Virus record (IMG/VR): IMGVR_UViG_3300036770_003386
Span: 57,852 to 121,851 of that record
Strand: one strand, 5' to 3'
DNA length: 64,000 nucleotides
DNA from: a virus
In this document: piece by piece, positions 48,972-56,225 of the stretch
How the letters are laid out: every line of letters begins with the position of its first letter
Position numbering within the stretch: the stretch's first letter is position 1
The notes under the pieces: generated by a model
Databases searched by the model: none
What the model was told of the DNA's origin: nothing
The model's input: the letters and a program-made list of their open reading frames with translations, nothing else
Translations under genes and position numbers: made by a program

Positions 48972-49134
48972 ATTTGGAACTCAGTTTGTAATCTTTCTTT
49001 TTCAGTTTGTAGCGGTCAATGTGTTGCTGGCGATGTGCTTCTGTTTGGAAGTAACATTTACGGGTTTCTTTGCCGTCTTTATGAACTAATTTGTAAGGAA
49101 ATTGGTCAAAAGGAAATTCTTCCGTGTGTTCCAT
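48964..49134 (-). CDS. Small basic protein, 56 aa
   Basis: ATG at 49134, MEHTEEFPFDQFPYKLVHKD, GKETRKCYFQTEAHRQQHID. Likely a beta-hairpin then helix; phage type. The frame extends to 49185 but the downstream ATG has the plausible leader. Confidence 0.65.
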   Translation of the reverse strand: MEHTEEFPFDQFPYKLVHKDGKETRKCYFQTEAHRQQHIDRYKLKKKDYKLSSKYD

Positions 49135-49181
49135 AATATTGGTGAGTGATGTGTGTAGTATAAGACAAGATTGCTTAAAAG

Positions 49182-49655
49182 TCAATCTCCAAGCGTATGA
49201 ATGACTGGTTTTTCGTGTGCTAGGATGCGATAAAGATCTTCATTCTGTGCTGCTGATACAGGCACAAATTCAGTCTTATCATTAAACTCATCGTCACGAA
49301 TTGCCTGATTGATGACGATAGAACCTTCTTCACCAGACCAAGAGCGATGATAGGTCATTTTAGGAATCACAAGAGCACCAGAAGAACGATTAAGATGAAC
49401 GATATGATAAGGATAACGCCACTCGGGATTCACCAACTCAAAGGTTCTACTTCCAGACAAAACACGATTATGGTCTACCTGATGATAATGAATATAAAAC
49501 TGCTTTGCTCCTACAATATCATCAGGAGGAGAGATGGCGGCACCAGTATGAACCACTAAATCTTGTGCGTTACAATCTTCTACCGAAATATCATAGAAGA
49601 TAACGGCATCTGTCTCACGAAATACTCTGTGCTTTTTGAACTGAACTTCCGACAT
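49182..49655 (-). CDS. Cupin-like protein
   Basis: 157 residues. FYIHYHQVDHNRVLSGSRTF, ELVNP, HIVHLNRSSGALVIPKMTYH, RSWSGEEGSIVINQAIRDDE. Contains the repeated strand-turn-strand and the H-x-H...H pattern of cupins. Substrate unknown; sugar epimerase or enzyme-like function is possible. Confidence 0.65.
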   Translation of the reverse strand: MSEVQFKKHRVFRETDAVIFYDISVEDCNAQDLVVHTGAAISPPDDIVGAKQFYIHYHQVDHNRVLSGSRTFELVNPEWRYPYHIVHLNRSSGALVIPKMTYHRSWSGEEGSIVINQAIRDDEFNDKTEFVPVSAAQNEDLYRILAHEKPVIHTLGD

Positions 49656-49879
49656 TAGAATCCTTTTGCTTTTGATTTTTGTTTAATATCTAGCACCTCA
49701 ATATGACTCAAAAAGTTCCCATTGCGATTCCACCATAAGACCTGTGCGTCCTCATAATTATCAAAGACCTGATAGGTTCCATCATCATAAACAACCTTAT
49801 AATGATGGCGAGTATAAGGTTTCTCGCAGTGTAGTTTGAATGATTTTATCTCTTGTTGATTGTTGTCAATAACACCCAT
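49655..49879 (-). CDS. Small protein, 74 aa
   Basis: ATG at 49879, MGVIDNNQQEIKSFKLHCEK, PYTRHHYKVVYDDGTYQVFD, NYEDAQVLWWNRNGNFLSHI. YKVVYDDG is a beta-hairpin common in small cyanophage proteins. A TTG at 49885 is also possible. Confidence 0.65.
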   Translation of the reverse strand: MGVIDNNQQEIKSFKLHCEKPYTRHHYKVVYDDGTYQVFDNYEDAQVLWWNRNGNFLSHIEVLDIKQKSKAKGF

Positions 49880-49938
49880 AACCAAATCTCCAATAATACA
49901 AGTACAATAATTTCAACAAAAACTGGTGGTAATGTCAT
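49846..49938 (-). CDS. Very short membrane peptide, 30 aa
   Basis: MTLPPVFVEIIVLVLLEIWL then WVLLTTINKR: a single transmembrane helix with a basic end. The start overlaps the upstream stop (ATGA), which supports reality, but it overlaps the next gene by 34 bases. Confidence 0.4.
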   Translation of the reverse strand: MTLPPVFVEIIVLVLLEIWLWVLLTTINKR

Positions 49939-50111
49939 AGAAACTTTTTACCCTCAGTATCAAACTTAGTCCATTTAGCAATGTTAAGACACATTGAAAG
50001 TGTTGAATGTTCTCTATTATATAAGTCCCAATCTTGTTTCATTTTAGCATTATATCTGCGACGATAAGCACAACACCAGACATTAAAAAAGATTTTATCC
50101 TTTTCGGTCAT
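49935..50111 (-). CDS. Small basic protein, 58 aa
   Basis: MTEKDKIFFNVWCCAYRRRY, NAKMKQDWDLYNREHSTLSM, CLNIAKWTKFDTEGKKF. No motif. Overlaps neighbours by short coupling junctions. Confidence 0.65.
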   Translation of the reverse strand: MTEKDKIFFNVWCCAYRRRYNAKMKQDWDLYNREHSTLSMCLNIAKWTKFDTEGKKFL

Positions 50112-50301
50112 ATTCTATCACAATTCTTTTATGTTCGGTGGTTCTGGTGATACAAGTCTCATAAGATAATTTTCCACCAAGTGCTTCTGCTGCTGCTTCA
50201 AGAAGTAAATCTATATTAATAGCAATCTTATCCCCATCAAGTGAAAACTTTTCAAGGTCTTCAATAAATTCTTCAACTGCTCGTTTTTGTGGTTCCTTCA
50301 T
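50095..50301 (-). CDS. Small helical protein, 68 aa
   Basis: MKEPQKRAVEEFIEDLEKFS, LDGDKIAINIDLLLEAAAEA, LGGKLSYETCITRTTEHKRI. Two helices and a strand; no family recognised. Confidence 0.65.
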   Translation of the reverse strand: MKEPQKRAVEEFIEDLEKFSLDGDKIAINIDLLLEAAAEALGGKLSYETCITRTTEHKRIVIEYDRKG

Positions 50302-50446
50302 CTTCTTTTAATTTATCAAGGTATTCAGTAAGTGCTTGAATGAAGTCTTGTTCAGTCCAGTCATTCATTATGCTTTCTACTGGGTCAAATTCATTCCAAG
50401 AAATCTCAAACGATCCATCTTCTTTTTCAGTTACTTTAATTGTCAT
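50273..50446 (-). CDS. Small acidic protein, 57 aa
   Basis: MTIKVTEKEDGSFEISWNEF, DPVESIMNDWTEQDFIQALT, EYLDKLKEDEG. Strand-turn-helix; the DGSFEISWNE phrase resembles ADGSYTAEWDK in the 59-residue gene at 47897, so they may be distant paralogues. Confidence 0.65.
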   Translation of the reverse strand: MTIKVTEKEDGSFEISWNEFDPVESIMNDWTEQDFIQALTEYLDKLKEDEGTTKTSS

Positions 50447-50649
50447 TTTTCGCAGTGTAAAAAGTAGTAATAACGAGCAGCATTTGTGGGCGAATATTGG
50501 ACTACCTCACATCCTTTGTAGTTATCTACCACCGCAAACTTTTGGTCTGGTGGTGTTGGTTGTGCTTCTAACCAGTTCGCAGAAGTATTCATAAGAAATA
50601 CTAGCAGAGAAATACTAAAAACAGCAGTGAAAATAAAAGGTCCTTTCAT
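50443..50649 (-). CDS. Secreted or anchored small protein, 68 aa
   Basis: MKGPFIFTAVFSISLLVFLM, then ANWLEAQPTPPDQKFAVVDN, YKGCEVVQYSPTNAARYYYF. A signal or anchor followed by a conserved disulfide-type CE...C. Phage families with this layout are common; role unknown. Confidence 0.65.
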   Translation of the reverse strand: MKGPFIFTAVFSISLLVFLMNTSANWLEAQPTPPDQKFAVVDNYKGCEVVQYSPTNAARYYYFLHCEK

Positions 50650-50888
50650 TATTCATATTCTCCCAGTCTATAAAATGCTCTAAAACCTTTAGCAAGAGCA
50701 CCTTCTGGTAAGTCCCGATAATCTGGGTCATAATATTGAACCATTCCCAAAATTGCGGTTGCTGTTTCTACTGGGTCTGGGATTTCTCCACTCCATTTTA
50801 CAAGAAACCCACCATCCCCACCAATATGTTCTACAAGATGTACCATTACTTTTTCCCAAGAATTATTGGGCAAATCATTGAAGTTCAT
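50649..50888 (-). CDS. Uncharacterised protein, 79 aa
   Basis: MNFNDLPNNSWEKVMVHLVE, HIGGDGGFLVKWSGEIPDPV, ETATAILGMVQYYDPDYRDL. The first gene behind cassette 11. Small alpha-beta protein of unknown role. Confidence 0.7.
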   Translation of the reverse strand: MNFNDLPNNSWEKVMVHLVEHIGGDGGFLVKWSGEIPDPVETATAILGMVQYYDPDYRDLPEGALAKGFRAFYRLGEYE

Positions 50889-50974
50889 AATGTTTCTGTG
50901 TGTATGAAGTCATTATACAACAAAAGGCACCCGATTTCAAGTGCCCTTGTTCCAGTTTATAAAGTGTTCTTATG
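50889..50974 (-). promoter_or_regulatory. Promoter-hairpin cassette 11
   Basis: Box GAACACTTTATAAACTGGAAC; hairpin GGGCAC..GGTGCC; -35 TTGAAA (50935-50940), 17 bases, -10 TATAAT (50912-50917). The homing-type gene is inserted directly upstream of the box. Confidence 0.75.
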
Positions 50975-51791
50975 ATATTACTTCAACTTTTACTATATCC
51001 TTATGTTTTTTATATTTTCTAGTATAAACATTATATGCACTACTATAAACATATCCATTTTCTTTTGCCCAACCAGTTAATCCCCAAGTAGTAATTTCAC
51101 TACCATCATTAAAAGTTATTTTCCACAACTTTGACGAATGATTTTTTTCACCTTTTTGTGCTTCCTTCATTTTTAAGATTTGTTCTTTGGGAATAATTTT
51201 TCCTTTTTGAGATTTGCTTATTTTATCTCTTGTTTCTTGAGTAACAATTCTCCCTTTATTTGATTGACTTATTTTATTTTTTATTTCTTGTGAAAGTTTT
51301 TTGCCTTTATTAAACTTACTTAATTTATCTTTTGTTTCTTGCGAATGACTTTTTCCAGTATTTGATTTACTTATCTTTTTTCTAGTTTTTTCAGGTAAGG
51401 ATTTACCATAATTATGGTGATTTTTACCACTTTTTACTGCACTTAGTTTTTTCTTATGGTCTTCACTTAGTTTTTTAGACCTGAATTTAGAAATAACTTC
51501 GGCAGAGTGTTTATAACCAGAACATCCATCTCCACCATCAGTTTTGTTTCTCAAAATACCAGTTCTTAAATCTTTTCTACCGAACACTGAAATCATATAA
51601 ATTTCGTGTTTGAATGCTTCTTCTTCGGTTAAATTTTGTTTTAAGTAGATTATTCTAGATTTATCTTTTGGTCGTCTAACTTCAGTTTTATCTTTATTGT
51701 ATAATCTTCTTCCCGTACCTTTACCTATGTAATAAGGTGTTCTATCTTCACGCAAATATGCGTAAGTATAAAATCTGTTAAGATTTTCCAT
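50970..51791 (-). CDS. GIY-YIG-like endonuclease with NUMOD3 repeats
   Basis: 273 residues. Start FYTYAYLREDRTPYYIGKGT fits the GIY-YIG-type nuclease start (YxxAYL...YYIGKG). Then a run of NUMOD3-type helix-turn units: HSAEVISKFRSKKLSEDHKK, LPEKTRKKISKSNTGKSHSQ, ETKDKLSKFNKGKKLSQEIK and ETRDKISKSQKGKIIPKEQI, each ending with a basic K/S-rich loop that contacts DNA. C-terminal KITFNDGSEITTWGLTGWAK, ENGYVYSSAYNV is a NUMOD-type tail. Late promoter and terminator lie just upstream. Likely a mobile gene. Confidence 0.9.
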   Translation of the reverse strand: MENLNRFYTYAYLREDRTPYYIGKGTGRRLYNKDKTEVRRPKDKSRIIYLKQNLTEEEAFKHEIYMISVFGRKDLRTGILRNKTDGGDGCSGYKHSAEVISKFRSKKLSEDHKKKLSAVKSGKNHHNYGKSLPEKTRKKISKSNTGKSHSQETKDKLSKFNKGKKLSQEIKNKISQSNKGRIVTQETRDKISKSQKGKIIPKEQILKMKEAQKGEKNHSSKLWKITFNDGSEITTWGLTGWAKENGYVYSSAYNVYTRKYKKHKDIVKVEVIS

Positions 51792-51818
51792 AACTGCTCT
51801 TAACTTGGTGGTTATTAT

Positions 51819-51826
51819 TATTTATA
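51819..51826 (-). promoter_or_regulatory. Late promoter of the NUMOD3 endonuclease
   Basis: Exact TATAAATA on the minus strand 28 bases before the ATG. An isolated late gene in an early region fits free-standing homing endonucleases of T4-like phages. Confidence 0.65.
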
Positions 51827-51831
51827 CAGGA

Positions 51832-51853
51832 AAAGCACCACAAAAGGTGCTTT
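51832..51853 (-). terminator. Terminator hairpin
   Basis: AAAGCACC/GGTGCTTT, 8-bp perfect stem with loop ACAAAA, followed by TCC. It isolates the endonuclease gene from the upstream antitoxin-like gene. Confidence 0.6.
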
Positions 51854-51893
51854 ATCCCAACCTGAAAAGAACCACCAAGTCAGGCAATATTAT

Positions 51894-52235
51894 TTATTCT
51901 TCATCCCACGGAGCACGACGATTTAGAAGTTTTTTCAAACTTTCTATTTGTTCTGGGTCTGGATTGTTTATTCTCTCTACAAGGGCATCAAAATCCTTCT
52001 CAGGCAACACAATGCGTTCAGGTTTTGCACCTTTACCCCAATACTGCTCAAATGCCCATTGATAATTCATATCAATATACCCACCATTCAATGAACTCCA
52101 AAAAGAATTCCAAAGATAATAATCATCAAATCTAAATCCTTTGTGTGACATCAACCTGTACCACCACCATATCGGAGTATACTTAATCGGTTTAAATCCG
52201 ATTATCCACTTGTTTAAGAACACTGGAAAGTTCAT
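51894..52235 (-). CDS. Protein with TacA/DUF1778-like antitoxin C-terminus
   Basis: 113 residues. N-terminal aromatic region KWIIGFKPIKYTPIWWWYRL and WNSFWSSLNGGYIDMNYQWA. C-terminal RIVLPEKDFDALVERINNPD, PEQIESLKKLLNRRAPWDEE follows the DUF1778 antitoxin end (LSxxDFxAL...NP...L..LL.RRAPW). In TacA-type antitoxins this end wraps round and blocks the GNAT toxin. The DNA-binding head is replaced here, suggesting an antitoxin mimic. No toxin is adjacent. Confidence 0.55.
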   Translation of the reverse strand: MNFPVFLNKWIIGFKPIKYTPIWWWYRLMSHKGFRFDDYYLWNSFWSSLNGGYIDMNYQWAFEQYWGKGAKPERIVLPEKDFDALVERINNPDPEQIESLKKLLNRRAPWDEE

Positions 52236-52465
52236 TTCTTACTCATCATATAAGTGTAATAAGGGTCTCTGCCCCTTAAATTATAAGGATCAAAACCTTC
52301 TTGGGACATAATGTATTCATCCATCATTTGGTGATAACCCCAGTTGAGCTCGTCAAAGAAAGCACAACGATCTATATTGTCATTATAATCCAAACGGAAC
52401 ATAATGGCAATATAGATGCTGTCAAATCCATCAAGTATAGAACTAACCCATTTTGACAATTTCAT
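52232..52465 (-). CDS. Uncharacterised protein, 77 aa
   Basis: ATG at 52465: MKLSKWVSSILDGFDSIYIA, IMFRLDYNDNIDRCAFFDEL, NWGYHQMMDEYIMSQEGFDP. The frame extends to 52513 with less typical sequence. No motif. Confidence 0.65.
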   Translation of the reverse strand: MKLSKWVSSILDGFDSIYIAIMFRLDYNDNIDRCAFFDELNWGYHQMMDEYIMSQEGFDPYNLRGRDPYYTYMMSKK

Positions 52466-52730
52466 CCAACTCCTTCTCATCAAAGATACTCTCCACATAT
52501 GTATCAAAATCAAGGGCAGGTTCTGACATCACATAATGACCAATATCTTCCCAACCTTGAACATGATTGCTCACATAATCTTGAATAGCAAGGAAAATCT
52601 TTGCTGCTCGTTGTTTGTCGTGAGAGGTTTGAACTTTATGGGGATGAGAAACAATATTTGTAATCACATCAAAGAGTTCTTCCAGTTGAATGGAAAATGC
52701 TTTTTGATTTTGATTGATTTCAAGTGTCAC
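52443..52730 (-). CDS. Uncharacterised helical protein, 95 aa, GTG start
   Basis: First codon GTG, overlapping the upstream stop (GTGA). TLEINQNQKAFSIQLEELFD, KQRAAKIFLAIQDYVSNHVQ, DTYVESIFDEKELDEIV. Helical; no family recognised. Confidence 0.65.
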   Translation of the reverse strand: MTLEINQNQKAFSIQLEELFDVITNIVSHPHKVQTSHDKQRAAKIFLAIQDYVSNHVQGWEDIGHYVMSEPALDFDTYVESIFDEKELDEIVKMG

Positions 52731-52921
52731 GGGGTTTCATCACTCCAATAGTATTTCAGTTTATCACCATCTGCGGAAATATTCAAGTGATAAATCTTTT
52801 TGTCTTGTGTGTAAATTCCCACCCACAGGCTCCGTTCATTCATACTTTCCAGGTGAAACATTTCCACTTCTTCCAGCACGATTTCATCTGGGTTTTCTTC
52901 CCACCTTACAAGTTTAGTCAT
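52727..52921 (-). CDS. Small protein, 64 aa
   Basis: ATG at 52921: MTKLVRWEENPDEIVLEEVE, MFHLESMNERSLWVGIYTQD, KKIYHLNISADGDKL. Beta-sheet protein; no motif. Overlaps neighbours. Confidence 0.65.
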   Translation of the reverse strand: MTKLVRWEENPDEIVLEEVEMFHLESMNERSLWVGIYTQDKKIYHLNISADGDKLKYYWSDETP

Positions 52922-53121
52922 TTTGCCTCCCAATACTTACCATCAGGGCCACAAAGAAACTCATACTGCCTCTCATAAGCACAACGATAACCATTAGTCA
53001 TTTGGGACACAAGGTTCAAATCATTAGGACGAAAACACAAATCCCAATTATCATTTTTTCTAAGAATGTTTTCTACCCAATTCATACGATAATACTTACA
53101 ATCCTTACAGAGTTTAGTCAT
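52918..53121 (-). CDS. Cys-rich small protein, 67 aa
   Basis: MTKLCKDCKYYRMNWVENIL, DNWDLCFRPNDLNLVSQMTN, GYRCAYERQYEFLCGPDGKY. Four or five Cys (CKDC, C, C, C), probable zinc-binding module common in phages (KxCKDCxxY). Confidence 0.7.
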   Translation of the reverse strand: MTKLCKDCKYYRMNWVENILRKNDNWDLCFRPNDLNLVSQMTNGYRCAYERQYEFLCGPDGKYWEAK

Positions 53122-53327
53122 TTTTCAAGTTCTTCCGCAAGTTCATAAAGCATTCTAGCATCAACTACCATATCTTCACCATCACCAAAATGATAGTATT
53201 GATACTCATTAGCAATTTCTCTAATGGCAGTGGATAATGCTTGTCTTACATCTTCACCATCCTTTACACCATTATCAATCAGTTCCCCACAAAATGCTTT
53301 CCAGATTGTTTGTGCTTTTGTGTTCAT
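53118..53327 (-). CDS. Small helical protein, 69 aa
   Basis: MNTKAQTIWKAFCGELIDNG, VKDGEDVRQALSTAIREIAN, MVVDARMLYELAEELE. Helical; no motif. ATGA overlaps at both ends. Confidence 0.65.
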   Translation of the reverse strand: MNTKAQTIWKAFCGELIDNGVKDGEDVRQALSTAIREIANEYQYYHFGDGEDMVVDARMLYELAEELEK

Positions 53328-53473
53328 TTAGTTTTTACACCTCTTCTTCTATCGTGTTCAGCAACTCGTGCCTTATCAACATTTCTACCCCAAATATCAT
53401 ATCCTTGTGTTTGAATGAACTTTTTGTTCCTTTCATCTTTCTTTTCAAATCTGTTCATTTCAATATCCTCCAT
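53324..53473 (-). CDS. Small charged protein, 49 aa
   Basis: MEDIEMNRFEKKDERNKKFI, QTQGYDIWGRNVDKARVAEH. Highly charged; no motif. ATGA overlap with the next gene. Confidence 0.6.
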   Translation of the reverse strand: MEDIEMNRFEKKDERNKKFIQTQGYDIWGRNVDKARVAEHDRRRGVKTK

Positions 53474-53475
53474 AA

Positions 53476-53628
53476 TCAGTTGTAGTAAGCAGAAGAAACC
53501 CAACCAGGAATACCAGCACTATCAAGATAAGAATTGATGCGTTCTACTTCATTCTGTGCTACTTTTTCATCAGTAGTTTCATAAAGAAGTTCAGTTTCTC
53601 CATTGGTGGTTTGATAGATGTAGAACAT
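53476..53628 (-). CDS. Small protein, 50 aa
   Basis: ATG at 53628: MFYIYQTTNGETELLYETTD, EKVAQNEVERINSYLDSAGI. Longer frame to 53838 runs through cassette 12 and is rejected. Strand-helix; no family recognised. Confidence 0.65.
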   Translation of the reverse strand: MFYIYQTTNGETELLYETTDEKVAQNEVERINSYLDSAGIPGWVSSAYYN

Positions 53629-53710
53629 TTGAAGTTCCTTTGTGTGTATGAGGATATTATAAGGCATCCAGAGGCACCCAGAGCATCCCCTGTGCCAGTT
53701 CGTCAAGTGT
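53629..53710 (-). promoter_or_regulatory. Promoter-hairpin cassette 12
   Basis: Box AACACTTGACGAACTGGCAC, -10 TATAAT (53656-53661), leader TCATACACACAAAGGAACTT. The hairpin between them is less regular in this copy. Confidence 0.65.
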
Positions 53711-53719
53711 TTTCTATTC

Positions 53720-53842
53720 TCAATACAAACCATCCCTTCTTCGTCTGTTTTTTCTTTTCCTATCCATAAAATATTCAAGAACACCAAATCCCATAGAAAT
53801 AATAATATATGGAAGTAGGAGTATCGCAATATATTCAATCAT
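53720..53842 (-). CDS. Single-pass membrane peptide, 40 aa
   Basis: MIEYIAILLLPYIIISMGFG, VLEYFMDRKRKNRRRRDGL: a transmembrane helix with a strongly basic cytoplasmic tail. Starts 9 bases after the upstream stop. Confidence 0.6.
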   Translation of the reverse strand: MIEYIAILLLPYIIISMGFGVLEYFMDRKRKNRRRRDGLY

Positions 53843-53850
53843 CAGGTGTC

Positions 53851-54150
53851 TCAACTATAATTGTAATGTAAATGGGTCTCCCACGTAAAAGCAGGTTGAT
53901 CTTCACGAGCAATCATCTCTATAACATAATCTGGAACCAGTTTACCATACTTGTCCAAGAATTCGTCTTGTGTGAGTTCATCAAATCCGTGCATATAATG
54001 GTCGCAATCAACAAACTTTGCGAACCTTTCTTTCTCACGATCTCTACCATCAATAATTTGATAGTTACGGCAGATTGTTAAGAAGAAAGACCTACCTTCA
54101 CCAGTGGCACAATAATCAATCGCAAAGAAACGATAAAATGGTTTAGTCAT
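53851..54150 (-). CDS. Uncharacterised protein, 99 aa
   Basis: MTKPFYRFFAIDYCATGEGR, SFFLTICRNYQIIDGRDREK, ERFAKFVDCDHYMHGFDELT. Cys/His-containing alpha-beta protein; phage family without known function. Confidence 0.7.
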   Translation of the reverse strand: MTKPFYRFFAIDYCATGEGRSFFLTICRNYQIIDGRDREKERFAKFVDCDHYMHGFDELTQDEFLDKYGKLVPDYVIEMIAREDQPAFTWETHLHYNYS

Positions 54151-54314
54151 TATCCTATAAAGAGATTTGTAGAAATATCGTAAAAGTATTGAGGTGGTTC
54201 GTCTGGTTTCTTTTCTGGTTCGGGTTGATAAGAACTTTGTGGTTTTTGTTGAGTTTTTAGATACTCTTTGAGTTCTTCCACACTCATTTCATAGAGTTTT
54301 GGTTGTTCAGTCAT
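54150..54314 (-). CDS. Small acidic/proline-rich protein, 54 aa
   Basis: MTEQPKLYEMSVEELKEYLK, TQQKPQSSYQPEPEKKPDEP, PQYFYDISTNLFIG. An N-terminal helix and Pro/Glu/Lys linker. TAATG overlaps both neighbours. Confidence 0.6.
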   Translation of the reverse strand: MTEQPKLYEMSVEELKEYLKTQQKPQSSYQPEPEKKPDEPPQYFYDISTNLFIG

Positions 54315-54439
54315 TAGAGAGTAACAGCATACATTAGAAGAAAAAATGACGATAGAAAAAGTAAGATTGTTGGTTTATCTTTTACATATAGTCCAATAAA
54401 AATGTTTGCGATGAGAAGATAAAGTTGTGTGTTAGTCAT
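54314..54439 (-). CDS. Membrane peptide, 41 aa
   Basis: MTNTQLYLLIANIFIGLYVK, DKPTILLFLSSFFLLMYAVT: two hydrophobic stretches. TAATG overlap with the next gene. Confidence 0.6.
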   Translation of the reverse strand: MTNTQLYLLIANIFIGLYVKDKPTILLFLSSFFLLMYAVTL

Positions 54440-54450
54440 TTTCTTTTACC

Positions 54451-54666
54451 TCATTTCTTATTCATAAACTCATTATAAGCATCCATAGCATTTTCAATTT
54501 GTTCTTTTAAGTGAACAACTTCGTCTAACGATATGATATTTCTTTGAGTAGATTGTAAATCGGACAATTCTAACTCAAACGCAATTTCTTTTTTCTCAAA
54601 TGCTTCGGTAAAATTGTTATTACCATAACGAGTTGGAAATAGTTGAAGTTTAATTTTTTTAGTCAT
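54451..54666 (-). CDS. Small protein, 71 aa
   Basis: MTKKIKLQLFPTRYGNNNFT, EAFEKKEIAFELELSDLQST, SLDEVVHLKEQIENAMDAYN. Strand plus helix; no motif. Confidence 0.65.
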   Translation of the reverse strand: MTKKIKLQLFPTRYGNNNFTEAFEKKEIAFELELSDLQSTQRNIISLDEVVHLKEQIENAMDAYNEFMNKK

Positions 54667-54974
54667 TCTTTTTCTCCTTTCAGTTTTCTAACTCTTTCAA
54701 GAAACTCATCTGCTTGGTTACGAAGACCTTCAATCAATCCCTCAATATCTTCAATCGCAATGTGATTATACTCCCGATTAAGATATTCACAACGAATCGC
54801 ATCAATCATACTTTCCATAGCAATAATCTGTTGATACTCTGGTGTGATTATGCCCCAAGGAAATGCAGAAGTTGCAAGATTGTGAAAGTCATTATATCGT
54901 TGAAGAACACGATTACTCTTTTCTCTCCGTTCGGCTTCCTCAAAAAATTCGTCAGGATAAAATCGGTCTTCCAT
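54663..54974 (-). CDS. Uncharacterised helical protein, 103 aa
   Basis: ATG at 54974: MEDRFYPDEFFEEAERREKS, NRVLQRYNDFHNLATSAFPW, GIITPEYQQIIAMESMIDAI, LIEGLRNQADEFLERV. Helical with a hydrophobic middle. First gene behind cassette 13; its longer frame runs through the cassette. Confidence 0.7.
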   Translation of the reverse strand: MEDRFYPDEFFEEAERREKSNRVLQRYNDFHNLATSAFPWGIITPEYQQIIAMESMIDAIRCEYLNREYNHIAIEDIEGLIEGLRNQADEFLERVRKLKGEKE

Positions 54975-55052
54975 AGTGGTTCCTTTGATTTCCTCTATTA
55001 TACAACAAAAAAGGGCACCTGTGAAGTGCCCGTGTGCCAGTTTGTTAGGTGT
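54975..55052 (-). promoter_or_regulatory. Promoter-hairpin cassette 13
   Basis: Box GAGGACACCTAACAAACTGGC (stop TAA of the 49-residue gene inside it), hairpin GGGCAC/GTGCCC (55013-55031), -35 TTCACA at its loop, 17 bases, -10 TATAAT (54997-55002). Confidence 0.75.
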
Positions 55053-55194
55053 CCTCTTTCTTTTGCTTTTCAATAAGTTCTCTTAGCCTTGCTCTACCAT
55101 AATCTGTGAGTTCTTTTTTGGCATTTCTCAACTCTTCCACTTCCTTATCAGAAAGAAAGAAACCATCAGGAAGATGCCCATATCCTTCACTCAT
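55045..55194 (-). CDS. Small helical protein, 49 aa
   Basis: MSEGYGHLPDGFFLSDKEVE, ELRNAKKELTDYGRARLREL. Ends EDT-stop, the codons being part of the cassette 13 box. Confidence 0.65.
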   Translation of the reverse strand: MSEGYGHLPDGFFLSDKEVEELRNAKKELTDYGRARLRELIEKQKKEDT

Positions 55195-55366
55195 CTCTAA
55201 TTTTCCTCAACCATTGAGCAAAGTTATTCCAGTGTCCGTCATTCACTTCTGTTTGGAGGTCAGCAGCACGGTTGTCTTGGTTCATTTTATCAACCAAATA
55301 ACTTATCTCACAGTGAATAAGATACCGATGCATTTTTAACATCGTATCAATTTGTTCGTCAGTCAT
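55187..55366 (-). CDS. Small protein, 59 aa
   Basis: ATG at 55366: MTDEQIDTMLKMHRYLIHCE, ISYLVDKMNQDNRAADLQTE, GHWNNFAQWLRKIRDE. TAATG overlap with the upstream gene sets the start. Helical. Confidence 0.65.
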   Translation of the reverse strand: MTDEQIDTMLKMHRYLIHCEISYLVDKMNQDNRAADLQTEVNDGHWNNFAQWLRKIRDE

Positions 55367-55593
55367 TAGAAATAATCCTTCCTCACACATTCTGTTTCAA
55401 GGTCTTCTACTCGGTCTTGTAAATCCATAATAATCTCAAGAATTTTTAAAGCATCAAGATTTCCATTCTCATCAGCAATCAAAGAGAGATATGATTGATT
55501 TATAATCTCTCTTTGTTCTTCATATGGTTTGTAATGCCACTCTTTTCTTTGTTTTTGAGTATATGTATTCCAATCTGCTGGATTGTATCTCAT
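55366..55593 (-). CDS. Uncharacterised protein, 75 aa
   Basis: ATG at 55593: MRYNPADWNTYTQKQRKEWH, YKPYEEQREIINQSYLSLIA, LKILEIIMDLQDRVEDLETE. Ends in a coiled-coil helix. TGATG overlap with the upstream gene. Confidence 0.65.
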   Translation of the reverse strand: MRYNPADWNTYTQKQRKEWHYKPYEEQREIINQSYLSLIADENGNLDALKILEIIMDLQDRVEDLETECVRKDYF

Positions 55594-56225
55594 CGCAACA
55601 TTCCCTTCATTTCTTTCAAACAATCGTTGTAGCCTTCTATACTACATTCAACAAAAGTATTCTGACTTCCTGCTGCTGATTGAGGTTCAGGCAACCATTC
55701 GGCAACTGCCTCTACAATATCACCACAAGCATCTTCGGAAAACCCCCATTTGTCTTTTAAGATGTTCCAGAGTTTTTGAGATTTGCGTTCCTCTACCATC
55801 CTATTAATTACTTCATCCATAGGTTTTGGATTATCCTTTCTGTCCCATTCTACTTCATCATACCAATCGGGTTCATCAGGACAATATGGTTCATCATACT
55901 TCCCCTTCTTCACATCATTAAACCAAAGTCCTTCAAGAAGACGATGAGTTTCGTCATCTTGAACGAATACCAACTTTGTGCCTTCAAGAACCTCATACTT
56001 TTTCATATACCAATAAACATCACCAGGAGCTTCAAGACGATAATAATTCTCACCATTATAAAAGACAACCTCAAACTTCCCAGCAAGTTCAAGTTTCATT
56101 TTGATTTGAGGATAAGCACTCTTGATTTTACCAAAAACTTCTTTTGTCTCTTCATTATACTCAACATACTTATCAATCAGTTTGAGTTCTTTCAGAGTGA
56201 GATTGAGTGTGATAGGTTCAGTCAT
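55590..56225 (-). CDS. Paralogue family protein, 211 aa (GYND/GWNN family)
   Basis: ATG at 56225: MTEPITLNLTLKELKLIDKY. C-terminal block LWNILKDKWGFSEDACGDIV, EAVAEWLPEPQS, GYNDCLKEMKGML is also found in the genes at 56647 and 61056, ending with GYNDAI or GWNNCL and a helix. The middle NGENYYRLEAPGDVYW and CPDEPDWYDEVEWDRK differ. Function unknown; the shared end suggests a common binding partner. Confidence 0.7.
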   Translation of the reverse strand: MTEPITLNLTLKELKLIDKYVEYNEETKEVFGKIKSAYPQIKMKLELAGKFEVVFYNGENYYRLEAPGDVYWYMKKYEVLEGTKLVFVQDDETHRLLEGLWFNDVKKGKYDEPYCPDEPDWYDEVEWDRKDNPKPMDEVINRMVEERKSQKLWNILKDKWGFSEDACGDIVEAVAEWLPEPQSAAGSQNTFVECSIEGYNDCLKEMKGMLR

